DNA of 64,000 nucleotides from Halomonas nitroreducens (GTDB lineage: Bacteria; Pseudomonadota; Gammaproteobacteria; Pseudomonadales; Halomonadaceae): NCBI RefSeq assembly GCF_003966155.1, contig NZ_RXNS01000011.1, positions 114,380-178,379 of the forward strand, given 5' to 3'. The translations under genes and the position numbers were made by a program. The notes below the pieces were generated by a model. That model saw nothing but the letters and a program-made list of their open reading frames with translations, searched no databases and was not told the origin of the DNA. Positions 52,847 through 60,946 of the stretch are shown here, one piece after another. Numbering within the stretch: the first letter of the stretch is position 1; each line of letters opens with the position of its first letter.

Positions 52847-53458
52847 ATGTTCTTCCTCTATCCAGACGCAGAAGTCGGTGATCTCTTTCAAATCTGGAAA
52901 CTCCTCGTCTTTTGCTCCCCACCACCCAAGTGAGTCTCGGTACAGGTAGTAAAGGTATTTATGGTACCTATCATAGAACTGCGTGAGGCTTAGCTTAGAC
53001 GAGCGCTCATAGGCGACATGCCCACATACTTTGTTTCGGTATTCTCGAAAGTCTTTTGCAAATTCCTCAGGCACCTTTACGTCATAGAAGCTAATATCAT
53101 TAACCCAGTCCGGCGCCCGACCATCTTTGATGGCATCACGATATTGATCCATGACACGTTGTGCGTGATGCATGATGTAGCCATCTATTATAAGTGTACG
53201 GTCCTCACCTCTTTTGTTGGTAATTTTTGTGTTTCCCGAATCCCTAGCGTTGCAACCTAGGATAAATTCGTAGAGATGGTGAACGAAGCTTGAGTACGCG
53301 TTGTAGGCTCTATAAGACACTTCACGGGTACGCCCCTTCATAATCATGATCGTGGCGTAGTACGTGAACCGCTGAAACTCGTCATGACACCTGAACATTT
53401 CATGTGTCAATGCAGTGCAGTGATCGGAGTCTACACTGCCACCTGCTTCAAACTTCAT
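52841..53458 (-). CDS. Hypothetical protein (possible gene cassette)
   Basis: A 205-residue protein of low GC, rich in aromatic residues, H and D/E. Segments such as HDEFQRFTYYATIMIMKGRTREVSYRAYNAYSSFVHHLYEF (partly: YRAYNAYSSFVHHLYEF) suggest a helical bundle, with a WVNDISFYDVKVPEE strand-like insert. It resembles uncharacterised cassette or phage-defence-neighbour proteins, but I do not recognise a family. It is followed by an attC-like site. Confidence 0.65.
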   Translation of the reverse strand: MKFEAGGSVDSDHCTALTHEMFRCHDEFQRFTYYATIMIMKGRTREVSYRAYNAYSSFVHHLYEFILGCNARDSGNTKITNKRGEDRTLIIDGYIMHHAQRVMDQYRDAIKDGRAPDWVNDISFYDVKVPEEFAKDFREYRNKVCGHVAYERSSKLSLTQFYDRYHKYLYYLYRDSLGWWGAKDEEFPDLKEITDFCVWIEEEHA

Positions 53459-53473
53459 CGCTACTCCTTAATG

Positions 53474-53559
53474 CATAACACCGATCATCGCGCATCCTGC
53501 ATATCCCCCATGAACGTGCTCGCACCCATATTCCGGAATGTCGCCTTTGGGTCGTAAGC
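53474..53559 (-). repeat. Two-copy 86-87 bp element, copy A
   Basis: Begins CATAACACC and ends CTTTGGGTCGTAAGC; related to 47763-47849 along its full length. It lies between the last low-GC gene and the return to host-like sequence at the PRPP-synthetase paralogue, so it marks the right edge of the acquired segment. Confidence 0.5.
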
Positions 53560-53710
53560 AGACAGACTTCGCAGGCAACATGCCTGTTCGAAGCGGATTT
53601 ACCTGCATGGAAAAAGGCTTGAAGGCGCGACAATACGTCGTTGTCATGAGTTATTGTTCCCTTCCCTGGTCGCGGTTTTTCCCTGCGTTCGTTCCACCCT
53701 AGCACGACCT

Positions 53711-54616
53711 TCAGGATAGTTCGGTCATTACTTGGTCGAGGGCCCTGGCCAGCACCGGCGCCATGGCAATGGCGTTGCTGGCATGGGCGATGCAGTCGGT
53801 GCTCCACACCTCCCCTACCCCGGCGGCCTCGATCACGTCCATGGCATTGCCGGCGAAGAGCGCATGGGTCAGCGCCACATCCACCGAGGTCGCCCCGGCG
53901 CCGAGCAGGGCCTCGGCGGCGCGGGCCACGGTGTGGCCGGTGCTCGCCACGTCGTCCATCAGCACCACCTGGCGGCCCGCCACGTCCAGCTCGGGCAGCG
54001 TGATCTCCACGTCGTGGTCGCCGTTGCGGGTCTTGTGGCACACGCCGAAGGAAAAGCCGGTGACCGCGGCCGCGCTTTGCACCCACTGGCGTGACTCGGC
54101 GTCGGGACCGACCAGCAGCGGGTTGTCGCGCTTCTCGGCGATCAGCTCAGCGAGTCGCGGGGCACCGGAGAGCGCGATGGCATGCTTGAGGGGAATGGCC
54201 TGGTCGAGGCGGTCGATACGGTGCAGGTGGGGGTCCACGGTGATCACCGCGTCGAACAGCTCGGCGAGGAAGTGGCCGATCAGCGGCTGGCTGACCACCT
54301 CGCCGGGATGAAAGGCGATGTCCTGGCGCATATAGGCGAGATAGGGCGCCACCAGCACCAGGTGGCGCACCCCCTGCTGCCGCGCATAGCGGGCGATCAG
54401 CAGCAGCTCTACGAGCTTGTCGTTGGGCCGGTCGAGGCTGCGGTAGACCACCAGGGTCTCGGGGAAGGAATGTGCCTCGTGGAAGGGCAGCGTCAGGCGC
54501 AGCTCCTCGTCGGGGAAGTGGTGGCGCGCCACCCCCCTGGCCTCGAGTCCGGCGGCCTCGGCCAGGCCAGTGGCGGCGGCCGTCTCGTCGTCGCAATGCA
54601 GCAGCACGGTAGTCAT
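53711..54616 (-). CDS. Ribose-phosphate pyrophosphokinase paralogue coupled to AMP phosphorylase
   Basis: A 301-residue PRPP-synthetase-like protein. The PRPP-binding loop reads VLMDDVASTGHT, and the catalytic-loop region is KTRNGDHDV. The family VDPHLHR and APYLAYMRQD segments are present. It is shorter and more divergent than housekeeping Prs. Its ATG shares one base with the upstream phosphorylase stop codon (TGATG), so the two are made together. An upstream ATG two codons earlier is possible. The pairing suggests the substrate comes from the phosphorylase reaction, which forms ribose 1,5-bisphosphate in archaeal AMP phosphorylases. Confidence 0.88.
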   Translation of the reverse strand: MTTVLLHCDDETAAATGLAEAAGLEARGVARHHFPDEELRLTLPFHEAHSFPETLVVYRSLDRPNDKLVELLLIARYARQQGVRHLVLVAPYLAYMRQDIAFHPGEVVSQPLIGHFLAELFDAVITVDPHLHRIDRLDQAIPLKHAIALSGAPRLAELIAEKRDNPLLVGPDAESRQWVQSAAAVTGFSFGVCHKTRNGDHDVEITLPELDVAGRQVVLMDDVASTGHTVARAAEALLGAGATSVDVALTHALFAGNAMDVIEAAGVGEVWSTDCIAHASNAIAMAPVLARALDQVMTELS

Positions 54617-56199
54617 CAGCATTCCACGTTGAGTCGGGTGATCTGGTCGAGCTGGCCGATGGCGAAGCCGCTGTCGCGCTCGGTGGCCTGGCGGGAAAAG
54701 GTCAGCTCGTTGGGGAAGGCGGCGTAGACCCGGTACAGCGGCTGGCCAATCTCCACCGTATCGCCGATCCGCGCCAGCACGTCGACGCCGGCACCGACGG
54801 CCCGGGGCGCGCCGGCCAGCCGGGCGATACGCGCCAGCTGCAGATTGTCGATGGCGGTCACCACGCCGCTGGAGCGAGCGGTCACTTCCACGCAGTGCGG
54901 TGCCAACGGAGGATGCTCGGGATCGAAGGGCTTGGCGCCCTGGGCCGTGATGATGGCCTGCATCTTCTCCAGGGCACGACCGGCATCGAGGATGTCCCGG
55001 GCCAGGCCGAAGCCGTCGCCGCCGCGCACGTCCGGGTCGAACTCCAGCATCCGCCCGGCCAGGCGCAGGGCCTTCTGGCGCAGGTCCATGGGGGCGTCCG
55101 GGTGGTTGGTAAGCACTCGCATCACGTCCCGGGCCTCCAGCACGGGGCCGATGCCCCGCCCCACCGGCTGGCTGCCGTCGGTGATCACCACGTCCAGGGT
55201 CAGGCCCATGCGGCCGGCCACGAACTCGAAGAGCTTGCGCAGGCGGCGTGCCTCGGGCATGGAGCGCACCTTGGCGTGGGGACCGATGGGGATGTCGAGC
55301 AGCAGGTGGGTGGAGCCGGCGGCGACCTTCTTGGAGAGGATCGAGGCCACCATCTGTCCCGGCGAGTCCACCGAGAGGGGCCGCTCCACCGAGATCAGCA
55401 CGTCGTCGGCGGGCGAGAGCTGGCTGGTGCCGCCCCAGGCCAGGCAGCCGCGGTGAGTACGCACCAACTTACCCAGCTCCTCGAAGGGCAGGTCGACCTT
55501 GGCCAGCACTTCCATGGTGTCGGCGGTGCCCGAGGGCGAGGTGATAGCCCGGGAGGAGGTCTTGGGGCACAGCAGGCCGTGGGCGGCGACGATGGGCACC
55601 ACCAGCATCGAGGTGCGGTTGCCGGGGATGCCGCCGATGCAGTGCTTGTCGACCACCGGGTGCTCGTGCCAGTCGAGCCGGCGCCCTACCCGGCTCATGG
55701 CGTCGCTGAGGTAGAACACCTCCTCGCGGTCGAGCTCGTTGCGGTCGCAGGCCACCACGAAGGCGGTCAGCTCGATCTTGGAATAGCGGCGCTCGGCGAT
55801 GTCCTGGATGATCTGGCGGAAGTCGTCCCGGGTCAGCCGCTCGCCGGCGATCTTGCGATGCAGAGCGGGAATGGAGGGCGGCGGCTCGGCCTGCAGGATG
55901 CTGACCGGATGGCCCTCGCTCACCCCCAGGGTGGCGAAGGCATCCTCGGAGAGCCCCAGTTCCCCGCAGGAGACGATCGAGGTGTCGTCCACCACGTTGA
56001 GCGTGGCCAGGATGCGCTGGCCGTTGGCGCGCACCTCCACCTTGGCCAGCGCCTGGAAGCCCTCGGCCCGGTAGCGGTCACACTCGCGGTGCATGTAGGC
56101 CACGTTCTCGCGGTAGGTATCGATGCCGACGCTTTTCAGCTTGAGCGGCGACAGGCGGTCCTCCGTGGACGCGGCCCCGGCGGCGGGGGATCGTGTCAT
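54616..56199 (-). CDS. Thymidine/AMP phosphorylase family protein (long form)
   Basis: A 527-residue protein. The first 95 residues form the extra N-terminal domain found in archaeal-type AMP phosphorylase (deoA-like, long form); the phosphorylase core contains [14 protein letters not shown] (about 185-198), where thymidine phosphorylase has KHSTGGVGD, and the signature [15 protein letters not shown] (about 223-237). The archaeal enzyme cleaves AMP, CMP or UMP with phosphate into base plus ribose 1,5-bisphosphate. AAGGAAAGC precedes the ATG. It is the first gene of a two-gene operon with a PRPP-synthetase paralogue. Confidence 0.9.
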   Translation of the reverse strand: MTRSPAAGAASTEDRLSPLKLKSVGIDTYRENVAYMHRECDRYRAEGFQALAKVEVRANGQRILATLNVVDDTSIVSCGELGLSEDAFATLGVSEGHPVSILQAEPPPSIPALHRKIAGERLTRDDFRQIIQDIAERRYSKIELTAFVVACDRNELDREEVFYLSDAMSRVGRRLDWHEHPVVDKHCIGGIPGNRTSMLVVPIVAAHGLLCPKTSSRAITSPSGTADTMEVLAKVDLPFEELGKLVRTHRGCLAWGGTSQLSPADDVLISVERPLSVDSPGQMVASILSKKVAAGSTHLLLDIPIGPHAKVRSMPEARRLRKLFEFVAGRMGLTLDVVITDGSQPVGRGIGPVLEARDVMRVLTNHPDAPMDLRQKALRLAGRMLEFDPDVRGGDGFGLARDILDAGRALEKMQAIITAQGAKPFDPEHPPLAPHCVEVTARSSGVVTAIDNLQLARIARLAGAPRAVGAGVDVLARIGDTVEIGQPLYRVYAAFPNELTFSRQATERDSGFAIGQLDQITRLNVEC

Positions 56200-56454
56200 C
56201 TTGCTTTCCTTGCGAGGCGCCCCGGTGACACGGGCGTGTCACCCGGATGACGGATGGCTTCATCCTAGCAGCGCCCCGGAAGAGCGTCATTTGACGGGGG
56301 ACATGCGCAGGAGGACTGCCCGGTGTCGCGCATGCTCCCATGGCAGTTTCCTGCTGTTATATGTCGTCTATCTGTCGGTAAGCGACGAGCAGCGTCTCTA
56401 GCCTATGGCCTCACGCGATTCATCAATAATCACAACATTGAGCGAGGCTCTTGC

Positions 56455-57120
56455 ATGGATTGGATCCATTACATGGTCGACAATCTCGACCTGCTGACGT
56501 CGCGAACGATCGAGCATATCGCCCTGGTCGGGGTCGCCGTGGGCATCGCCACCCTCACCGGGGTGCCCATCGGCATCGCCATCACCAAGAACGAGCGACT
56601 CGCCAAGGCCGTGCTCTACGTGGCCTCGATCATCGTCACGGTGCCCTCCATCGCCCTGTTCGGGATCATGATCCCGGTGCTGTCGCTGATCGGCCAGGGC
56701 ATCGGCTACCTGCCCGCGGTGATCGCGGTGCTGCTCTACTCGCAGCTGCCGATCATCCGCAACACCTACACCGCGATCCACAACGTCGACCCTGCCCTGC
56801 GCGAGGCCGCCCGCGGCATCGGCATGAGCCAGAACCAGCGCCTGCAGAAGGTCGAGATCCCGCTGGCCGTGCCGGTGATCATGGCCGGGGTGCGCACGGC
56901 GGTGGTGCTCAACATCGGCGTGATGGCCATCGCCGCCTATATCGGCGCCGGCGGCCTGGGCACCTTCATCAGCCGCGGCATCTCGCAGTCCGACCCTCGC
57001 CAGCTGATCCTCGGCGCCGTCGCTGTCAGCCTGCTGGCCATCATCGTCGACTATTCGCTGCTGGCACTGCAAAAGCGCCTGACCCCCAAGGGCATGGAAC
57101 GCGCCGCCTTCGCGGAATGA
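56455..57120 (+). CDS. Osmoprotectant-type ABC transporter permease, copy 2, subunit A
   Basis: A 221-residue paralogue of the 2100-2765 permease, here with an ATG start. It differs at residues 2, 3, 5, 7, 8 and 12, then at 131, 132, 186, 205 and 219-221; the stretch between residues 13 and 130 is identical. GAGCGAGGC precedes the ATG as a moderate ribosome site. The upstream 250 bp shares no visible similarity with copy 1, so the two operons have different promoters. Confidence 0.93.
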   Translation: MDWIHYMVDNLDLLTSRTIEHIALVGVAVGIATLTGVPIGIAITKNERLAKAVLYVASIIVTVPSIALFGIMIPVLSLIGQGIGYLPAVIAVLLYSQLPIIRNTYTAIHNVDPALREAARGIGMSQNQRLQKVEIPLAVPVIMAGVRTAVVLNIGVMAIAAYIGAGGLGTFISRGISQSDPRQLILGAVAVSLLAIIVDYSLLALQKRLTPKGMERAAFAE

Positions 57121-57157
57121 CTCGCTTGCTCCCCCGATTACAAAAATGGATGTCCAC

Positions 57158-58303
57158 ATGATTCGACTGGATAACCTGACCAAGGTCTTCGACACCCCAA
57201 AGGGCGCCGTCACCGCCGCCGACCACATCACCATGGAGGTGCCGAGCGGCGAGATCTGCATCCTGCTCGGCCCCTCCGGCTGCGGCAAGACCACCACCCT
57301 GAAGATGGTCAACCGCATCATCCGCCCCACCTCCGGCAAGGTGTTCATCAACGGCGAGGACACCACCGACCTGGATACCCAGGAACTGCGCCGCAACATC
57401 GGCTACGTGATCCAGCAGATCGGCCTGTTCCCCAATATGACCATCGAGGAGAACATCACGGTGGTGCCCAAGCTGCTGGGCTGGGACAAGGCCAAGTACA
57501 AGGAGCGCGCCCGGGAGCTGATGCGCATGATCGCGCTGGAGCCGGATGCCTTCCTCAAGCGCTACCCGAGCGAGCTCTCCGGCGGCCAGCAGCAGCGCAT
57601 CGGCGTGGCCCGGGCGCTGGCCGCCGACCCGCCCGTGATGCTGATGGACGAGCCCTTCGGCGCCATCGACCCGATCAACCGCGCGGTGATCCAGGACGAG
57701 TTCCTCAAGATGCAGCAGGAGCTCAACAAGACCATCATGTTCGTCAGCCACGACATCGACGAGGCGATCAAGATGGGCGACCGCATCGCCATCTTTCGCG
57801 CCGGCAACCTGGAGCAGTACTCCCGTCCCGATGACCTGCTGGCCAACCCCAAGGATGACTTCGTCGAGTCCTTCCTCGGCGAGGACCGCGCCCTCAAGCG
57901 CCTCAACCTGGTCAAGGTGCGCGACATGGCCAGCGAGGACATCGGCACCGTGGCGCCAGACGAGGACCTCCAGACGGCCCTCTCACGCATGGACGACCAC
58001 GGCTACCCGGGCTCCATCATGATGGTCAACGACCGGCATCAGCCGGTGGGCGTCATTCCGCGCTCGGTCGCCCGCACCACCAGGGGCTACTGCCGTGACC
58101 ATTTCGACACCCTGCCCGCCATAGCGCAGCTGGACGACGACCTGCGCAAGGTGGCCTCGCTGATGTTCGCCCATGACATGACCTGGCTGCCCTGCGTCGA
58201 CGAGGAAGGCCGGCTGTGCGGCCAGATCACCCAGCGCGCCATCACTCACCACCTGGGCTCGCGCTACCGCGTTCAGCAGGTCGAGACCGTCGCGGAGGTG
58301 TGA
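57158..58303 (+). CDS. Osmoprotectant-type ABC transporter ATPase with CBS domains, copy 2
   Basis: A 381-residue ATPase whose first 209 residues are identical to copy 1, including all nucleotide-binding motifs. The CBS-containing C-terminal third is diverged (for example EDIGTVAPDEDLQTALSRMDD), so regulation by ionic strength or ligand may differ. The start is set at 57158 because homology with copy 1 begins exactly there; an in-frame ATG at 57146 would add four residues. The next gene starts 3 nt after its stop. Confidence 0.95.
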   Translation: MIRLDNLTKVFDTPKGAVTAADHITMEVPSGEICILLGPSGCGKTTTLKMVNRIIRPTSGKVFINGEDTTDLDTQELRRNIGYVIQQIGLFPNMTIEENITVVPKLLGWDKAKYKERARELMRMIALEPDAFLKRYPSELSGGQQQRIGVARALAADPPVMLMDEPFGAIDPINRAVIQDEFLKMQQELNKTIMFVSHDIDEAIKMGDRIAIFRAGNLEQYSRPDDLLANPKDDFVESFLGEDRALKRLNLVKVRDMASEDIGTVAPDEDLQTALSRMDDHGYPGSIMMVNDRHQPVGVIPRSVARTTRGYCRDHFDTLPAIAQLDDDLRKVASLMFAHDMTWLPCVDEEGRLCGQITQRAITHHLGSRYRVQQVETVAEV

Positions 58304-58306
58304 GGC

Positions 58307-59038
58307 ATGCCAGTGCAGAACATGAAAGGCGCCCTGCGCCTGTTGCTGATCGTCTTCGTCTTCGTTGCCGGCGTCTGGGTCCAGGCCAGCGGCACCCTGG
58401 ATGAGCTGCTCTTCTACCTGCCCGACGTGCAGTACCTGGTCGTCCAGCACCTGTGGCTGACCGCCATCTCCGGCGGTCTGGCCATCCTGGTAGCCATCCC
58501 GCTGGGCATCATGCTGTCCCGGCCGAGCATGGTCCGCTTCGCCGAGTCGGCCATGCAGGTTCTCAACGTCGGCACCACCATTCCCACCCTGGCGGTGCTG
58601 GCGCTGTCCATGAGCTTCCTCGGCATCGGCACGGTGCCGGCGGTGTTCGGCCTGTTCGTGGCCACCCTGCTGCCGATCACCCGCAACACCTACGCCGGCC
58701 TCAAGGGGGTCTCCCCTGCCCTGCGGGAAGCCGCCTCGGGCATCGGCATGGCGCCCATCCAGCGCCTGTTCAAGGTGGAGTTGCCCAACGCCCTCTACGT
58801 GATCTTCGCCGGCATCCGCACGGCGCTGACCATCAACGTGGGCACCGTGCCGCTGGCCTTCTTGATCGGTGCCGGCGGCCTCGGCGAGCTGATCTTCACC
58901 GGCATCGATCTCTACGATCCGCTGATGATGCTGGCCGGCGCCATACCCACGGCGCTGCTGGCGATCGCGGTCGACGCCCTGGTGGCCACCACCGCCTTCG
59001 TGGCGGTGCCGCGCGGGGTCAATCCGTCTCGGGCCTGA
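58307..59038 (+). CDS. Osmoprotectant-type ABC transporter permease, copy 2, subunit B
   Basis: A 243-residue BPD_transp_1 permease aligned end to end with the 3977-4708 product. The first 75 residues carry most of the differences (for example VQNMKGALRLLL against IQSLKGALRILL), with the core from about residue 80 nearly identical apart from a cluster at 140-155. The divergent part forms the first helix and periplasmic segment that may contact the binding protein. Confidence 0.93.
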   Translation: MPVQNMKGALRLLLIVFVFVAGVWVQASGTLDELLFYLPDVQYLVVQHLWLTAISGGLAILVAIPLGIMLSRPSMVRFAESAMQVLNVGTTIPTLAVLALSMSFLGIGTVPAVFGLFVATLLPITRNTYAGLKGVSPALREAASGIGMAPIQRLFKVELPNALYVIFAGIRTALTINVGTVPLAFLIGAGGLGELIFTGIDLYDPLMMLAGAIPTALLAIAVDALVATTAFVAVPRGVNPSRA

Positions 59039-59080
59039 CATCATCCAAAGAGCACCACAATCACAACGAGGAGCAACACC

Positions 59081-59962
59081 ATGAAGACACTGACGACGCT
59101 ACTGTCCGGCCTGACGCTCGCGAGCACCCTGGCCACTGCCCAGGCCGACGAGATCGTGGTTGGCGGCAAGAACTTCACCGAGCAGCAGATACTCGCCAGC
59201 ATGACCGCCCAGTACCTGGACGCCCTCGAGTATGACGTCGAGAAACGCGCCGGCATGGGCTCCGCCGTGCTGCGCCAGGCCCAGGAGAACGGCCAGCTCG
59301 ACCTCTACTGGGAATACACCGGTACCTCGCTGATCAACTACAACGACGTCACCGAGTCGCTGTCGCCGGAAGAGACCTACCAGCGGGTCAAGGCACTCGA
59401 CGCCGAGAAGGGCCTGGTGTGGCTGGAGCCGTCCGAGGCCAACAACACCTATGCCCTGGCCATGCGCGAGGAGACCGTCGAGGAGACCGGCATCGACTCC
59501 CTGTCGAAGCTGGCCGAGGCGGTCAACGGCGACGAGGAGCTAACCTTCGCCATGAACGCCGAGTTCTATGCCCGCGAGGACGGCTGGCGGCCGCTGCAGC
59601 AGGCCTATGACTTCCGAGTCAGCCGCGGCGACATCAAGCGCATGGATTCCGGTCTGGTCTACCAGGCGCTGCGCGACGGCCAGGTCGACGTGGGCCTGGT
59701 GTTCGCCACCGATGGCCGCATCCCGGCCTTCGACTTCCAGGTCCTGGAAGACGACCAGGCCTTCTTCCCGGCCTACGCCCTGACCCCAGTGGTCCGCGAG
59801 GAGACCCTGGAGGCCAACCCGGAACTGGCCGAGCAGATGAACGCCCTCTCCAGCCTGCTCGACGACCAGACCATGGCCGACCTCAACGCCAGGGTCGACG
59901 TGGAGCGCGAGACCATCGAGGACGTGGCCGAGGAATTCCTGAGCCGCAACGACCTGATCTGA
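59081..59962 (+). CDS. Osmoprotectant-type substrate-binding protein (OpuAC family), copy 2
   Basis: A 293-residue periplasmic binding protein, the same length as copy 1, with a different signal peptide (MKTLTTLLSGLTLASTLATAQA) and C-terminal residues (EEFLSRNDLI). Within the ligand domain only nine residues differ, none of them in an aromatic position, so both copies should bind the same or very similar ligands. AACGAGGAG stands upstream of the ATG. A stable hairpin follows at 59983. Confidence 0.93.
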   Translation: MKTLTTLLSGLTLASTLATAQADEIVVGGKNFTEQQILASMTAQYLDALEYDVEKRAGMGSAVLRQAQENGQLDLYWEYTGTSLINYNDVTESLSPEETYQRVKALDAEKGLVWLEPSEANNTYALAMREETVEETGIDSLSKLAEAVNGDEELTFAMNAEFYAREDGWRPLQQAYDFRVSRGDIKRMDSGLVYQALRDGQVDVGLVFATDGRIPAFDFQVLEDDQAFFPAYALTPVVREETLEANPELAEQMNALSSLLDDQTMADLNARVDVERETIEDVAEEFLSRNDLI

Positions 59963-59982
59963 AGCCTCTCGTTCCTCCGATC

Positions 59983-60011
59983 CGAAAAGGCCGCGTCATG
60001 CGGCCTTTTCG
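59983..60011 (+). terminator. Hairpin after the binding-protein gene, copy 2
   Basis: A 12-bp perfect stem (CGAAAAGGCCGC and complement) with a 5-nt loop, and TTTTC at the end of the descending arm. It lies between the binding-protein and nitrilase genes and may reduce rather than stop read-through. Confidence 0.7.
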
Positions 60012-60041
60012 CCGTCTTGCCCCTTGCCAGGGAGTCCCTGC

Positions 60042-60884
60042 ATGCACTATCAGGATTCGCTTCACGTCGCCGCCGCCCAGGTCAACGCCCGCCTCGGCGA
60101 GGTCGACGCCAACCTCGACCGCCATCTCGAGGTCATCAAGGAGGCCGCCGGGCGCGGCATCGAACTGCTGATCTTCCCCGAGCTCTCGCTGACCGGCTAT
60201 GGCCTGGCCGGCAACGTCATGCAGGCCGCCATGCCGCGGGAGGACCCGCGCCTCGCCCGGCTGGCCGAGGCCTGCGGCGCGATGCAGACCGTGGTCGGCT
60301 TTGTCGAGGAAGCCAGCCCCGGCGAGTACTACAACGCCCTGGCCATCCTTCAGGATGGCGGGATCGTGGCCGTGCATCGCAAGCTCAACCTGCCCACCTA
60401 TGGCGGGCTCGAGGAGGGCAAGTGGTTCAGTCATGGCAGCGAGCTCACCCAGGCCACGGTGCGTCCCGGCTGGTCCGCCACCCAGCTGATCTGTGCCGAC
60501 CTGTGGAACCCGGCGCTGGTCCACGCCGCCCTGCTGCCCCGCCCCACGGTACTCTGCGCGCCGATCAACTCGGCCTCGGGCATCGTCAGCGAGGACTTCT
60601 CCAACGAGCAGAACTGGCTGCTCAATGTGCGTTTCTACGCCATGACCTATGGCACCCCGGTGATCATGGCCAACCGCTATGGCCCCGAGGGACAGAGCCA
60701 TTTCTGGGGCGGTTCGCGCATCCTCGGTCCCCGCGGCGAGGTGCTCGCCGAGGCCGAGGACCGCGAACAGCTGATCACGGCCACCCTCTCGCGTACGCAT
60801 ATCGCCCGAGCCCGCTTCGAGCTGCCCACCCACCGCGATGCCGATACCCCCCTGGTACGCGAGCTGATGGCCGGCTACCGTTGA
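60042..60884 (+). CDS. Nitrilase-superfamily carbon-nitrogen hydrolase, copy 2
   Basis: A 280-residue CN-hydrolase with the same catalytic triad as copy 1 (E47, K114, C151). It differs in the N-terminal region (VNARLGEVDANLDRHLEVIKEAAGRGIELLIF, partly different) and near the C-terminus (QSHFWGG against ASHFWGG), while residues 70-205 are almost unchanged. In copy 2 it follows the binding-protein gene directly, without the MmgE/PrpD and small-peptide genes. The ATG at 60042 aligns with copy 1; an in-frame start six codons upstream is less likely. Confidence 0.92.
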   Translation: MHYQDSLHVAAAQVNARLGEVDANLDRHLEVIKEAAGRGIELLIFPELSLTGYGLAGNVMQAAMPREDPRLARLAEACGAMQTVVGFVEEASPGEYYNALAILQDGGIVAVHRKLNLPTYGGLEEGKWFSHGSELTQATVRPGWSATQLICADLWNPALVHAALLPRPTVLCAPINSASGIVSEDFSNEQNWLLNVRFYAMTYGTPVIMANRYGPEGQSHFWGGSRILGPRGEVLAEAEDREQLITATLSRTHIARARFELPTHRDADTPLVRELMAGYR

Positions 60885-60894
60885 GGCTGCATGC

Positions 60895-60927
60895 GAAAGG
60901 CCGCTCGCCGGAGGCGAACGGCCTTTC
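60895..60927. terminator. Terminator between the nitrilase and amidohydrolase genes
   Basis: A 15-pair stem with one mismatch (GAAAGGCCG...CGGCCTTTC and an inner TCGCC/GGCGA) and a GGA loop, followed on the plus strand by TCTCTTG. It lies between convergent genes and can serve both. Confidence 0.75.
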
Positions 60928-60946
60928 TCTTGCCGAGGGGGCAGCA

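Noticed and set aside
52596..52925. A 109-codon minus-strand frame between two low-GC genes
   Set aside because: It runs through the attC-like site, and part of its peptide (FPLRLRLRCK) recurs when the 45.9-kb site is translated, so the similarity reflects the repeated DNA element and not a protein.
42667..54000. Search for an integron integrase or transposase in and around the low-GC segment
   Set aside because: None of the frames shows tyrosine-recombinase or transposase motifs; any intI must lie outside the window or be lost.
54895..56250. A 451-codon plus-strand frame opposite the AMP-phosphorylase gene
   Set aside because: It is a shadow of the phosphorylase reading frame, with low-complexity H/G/V-rich sequence and no family features.
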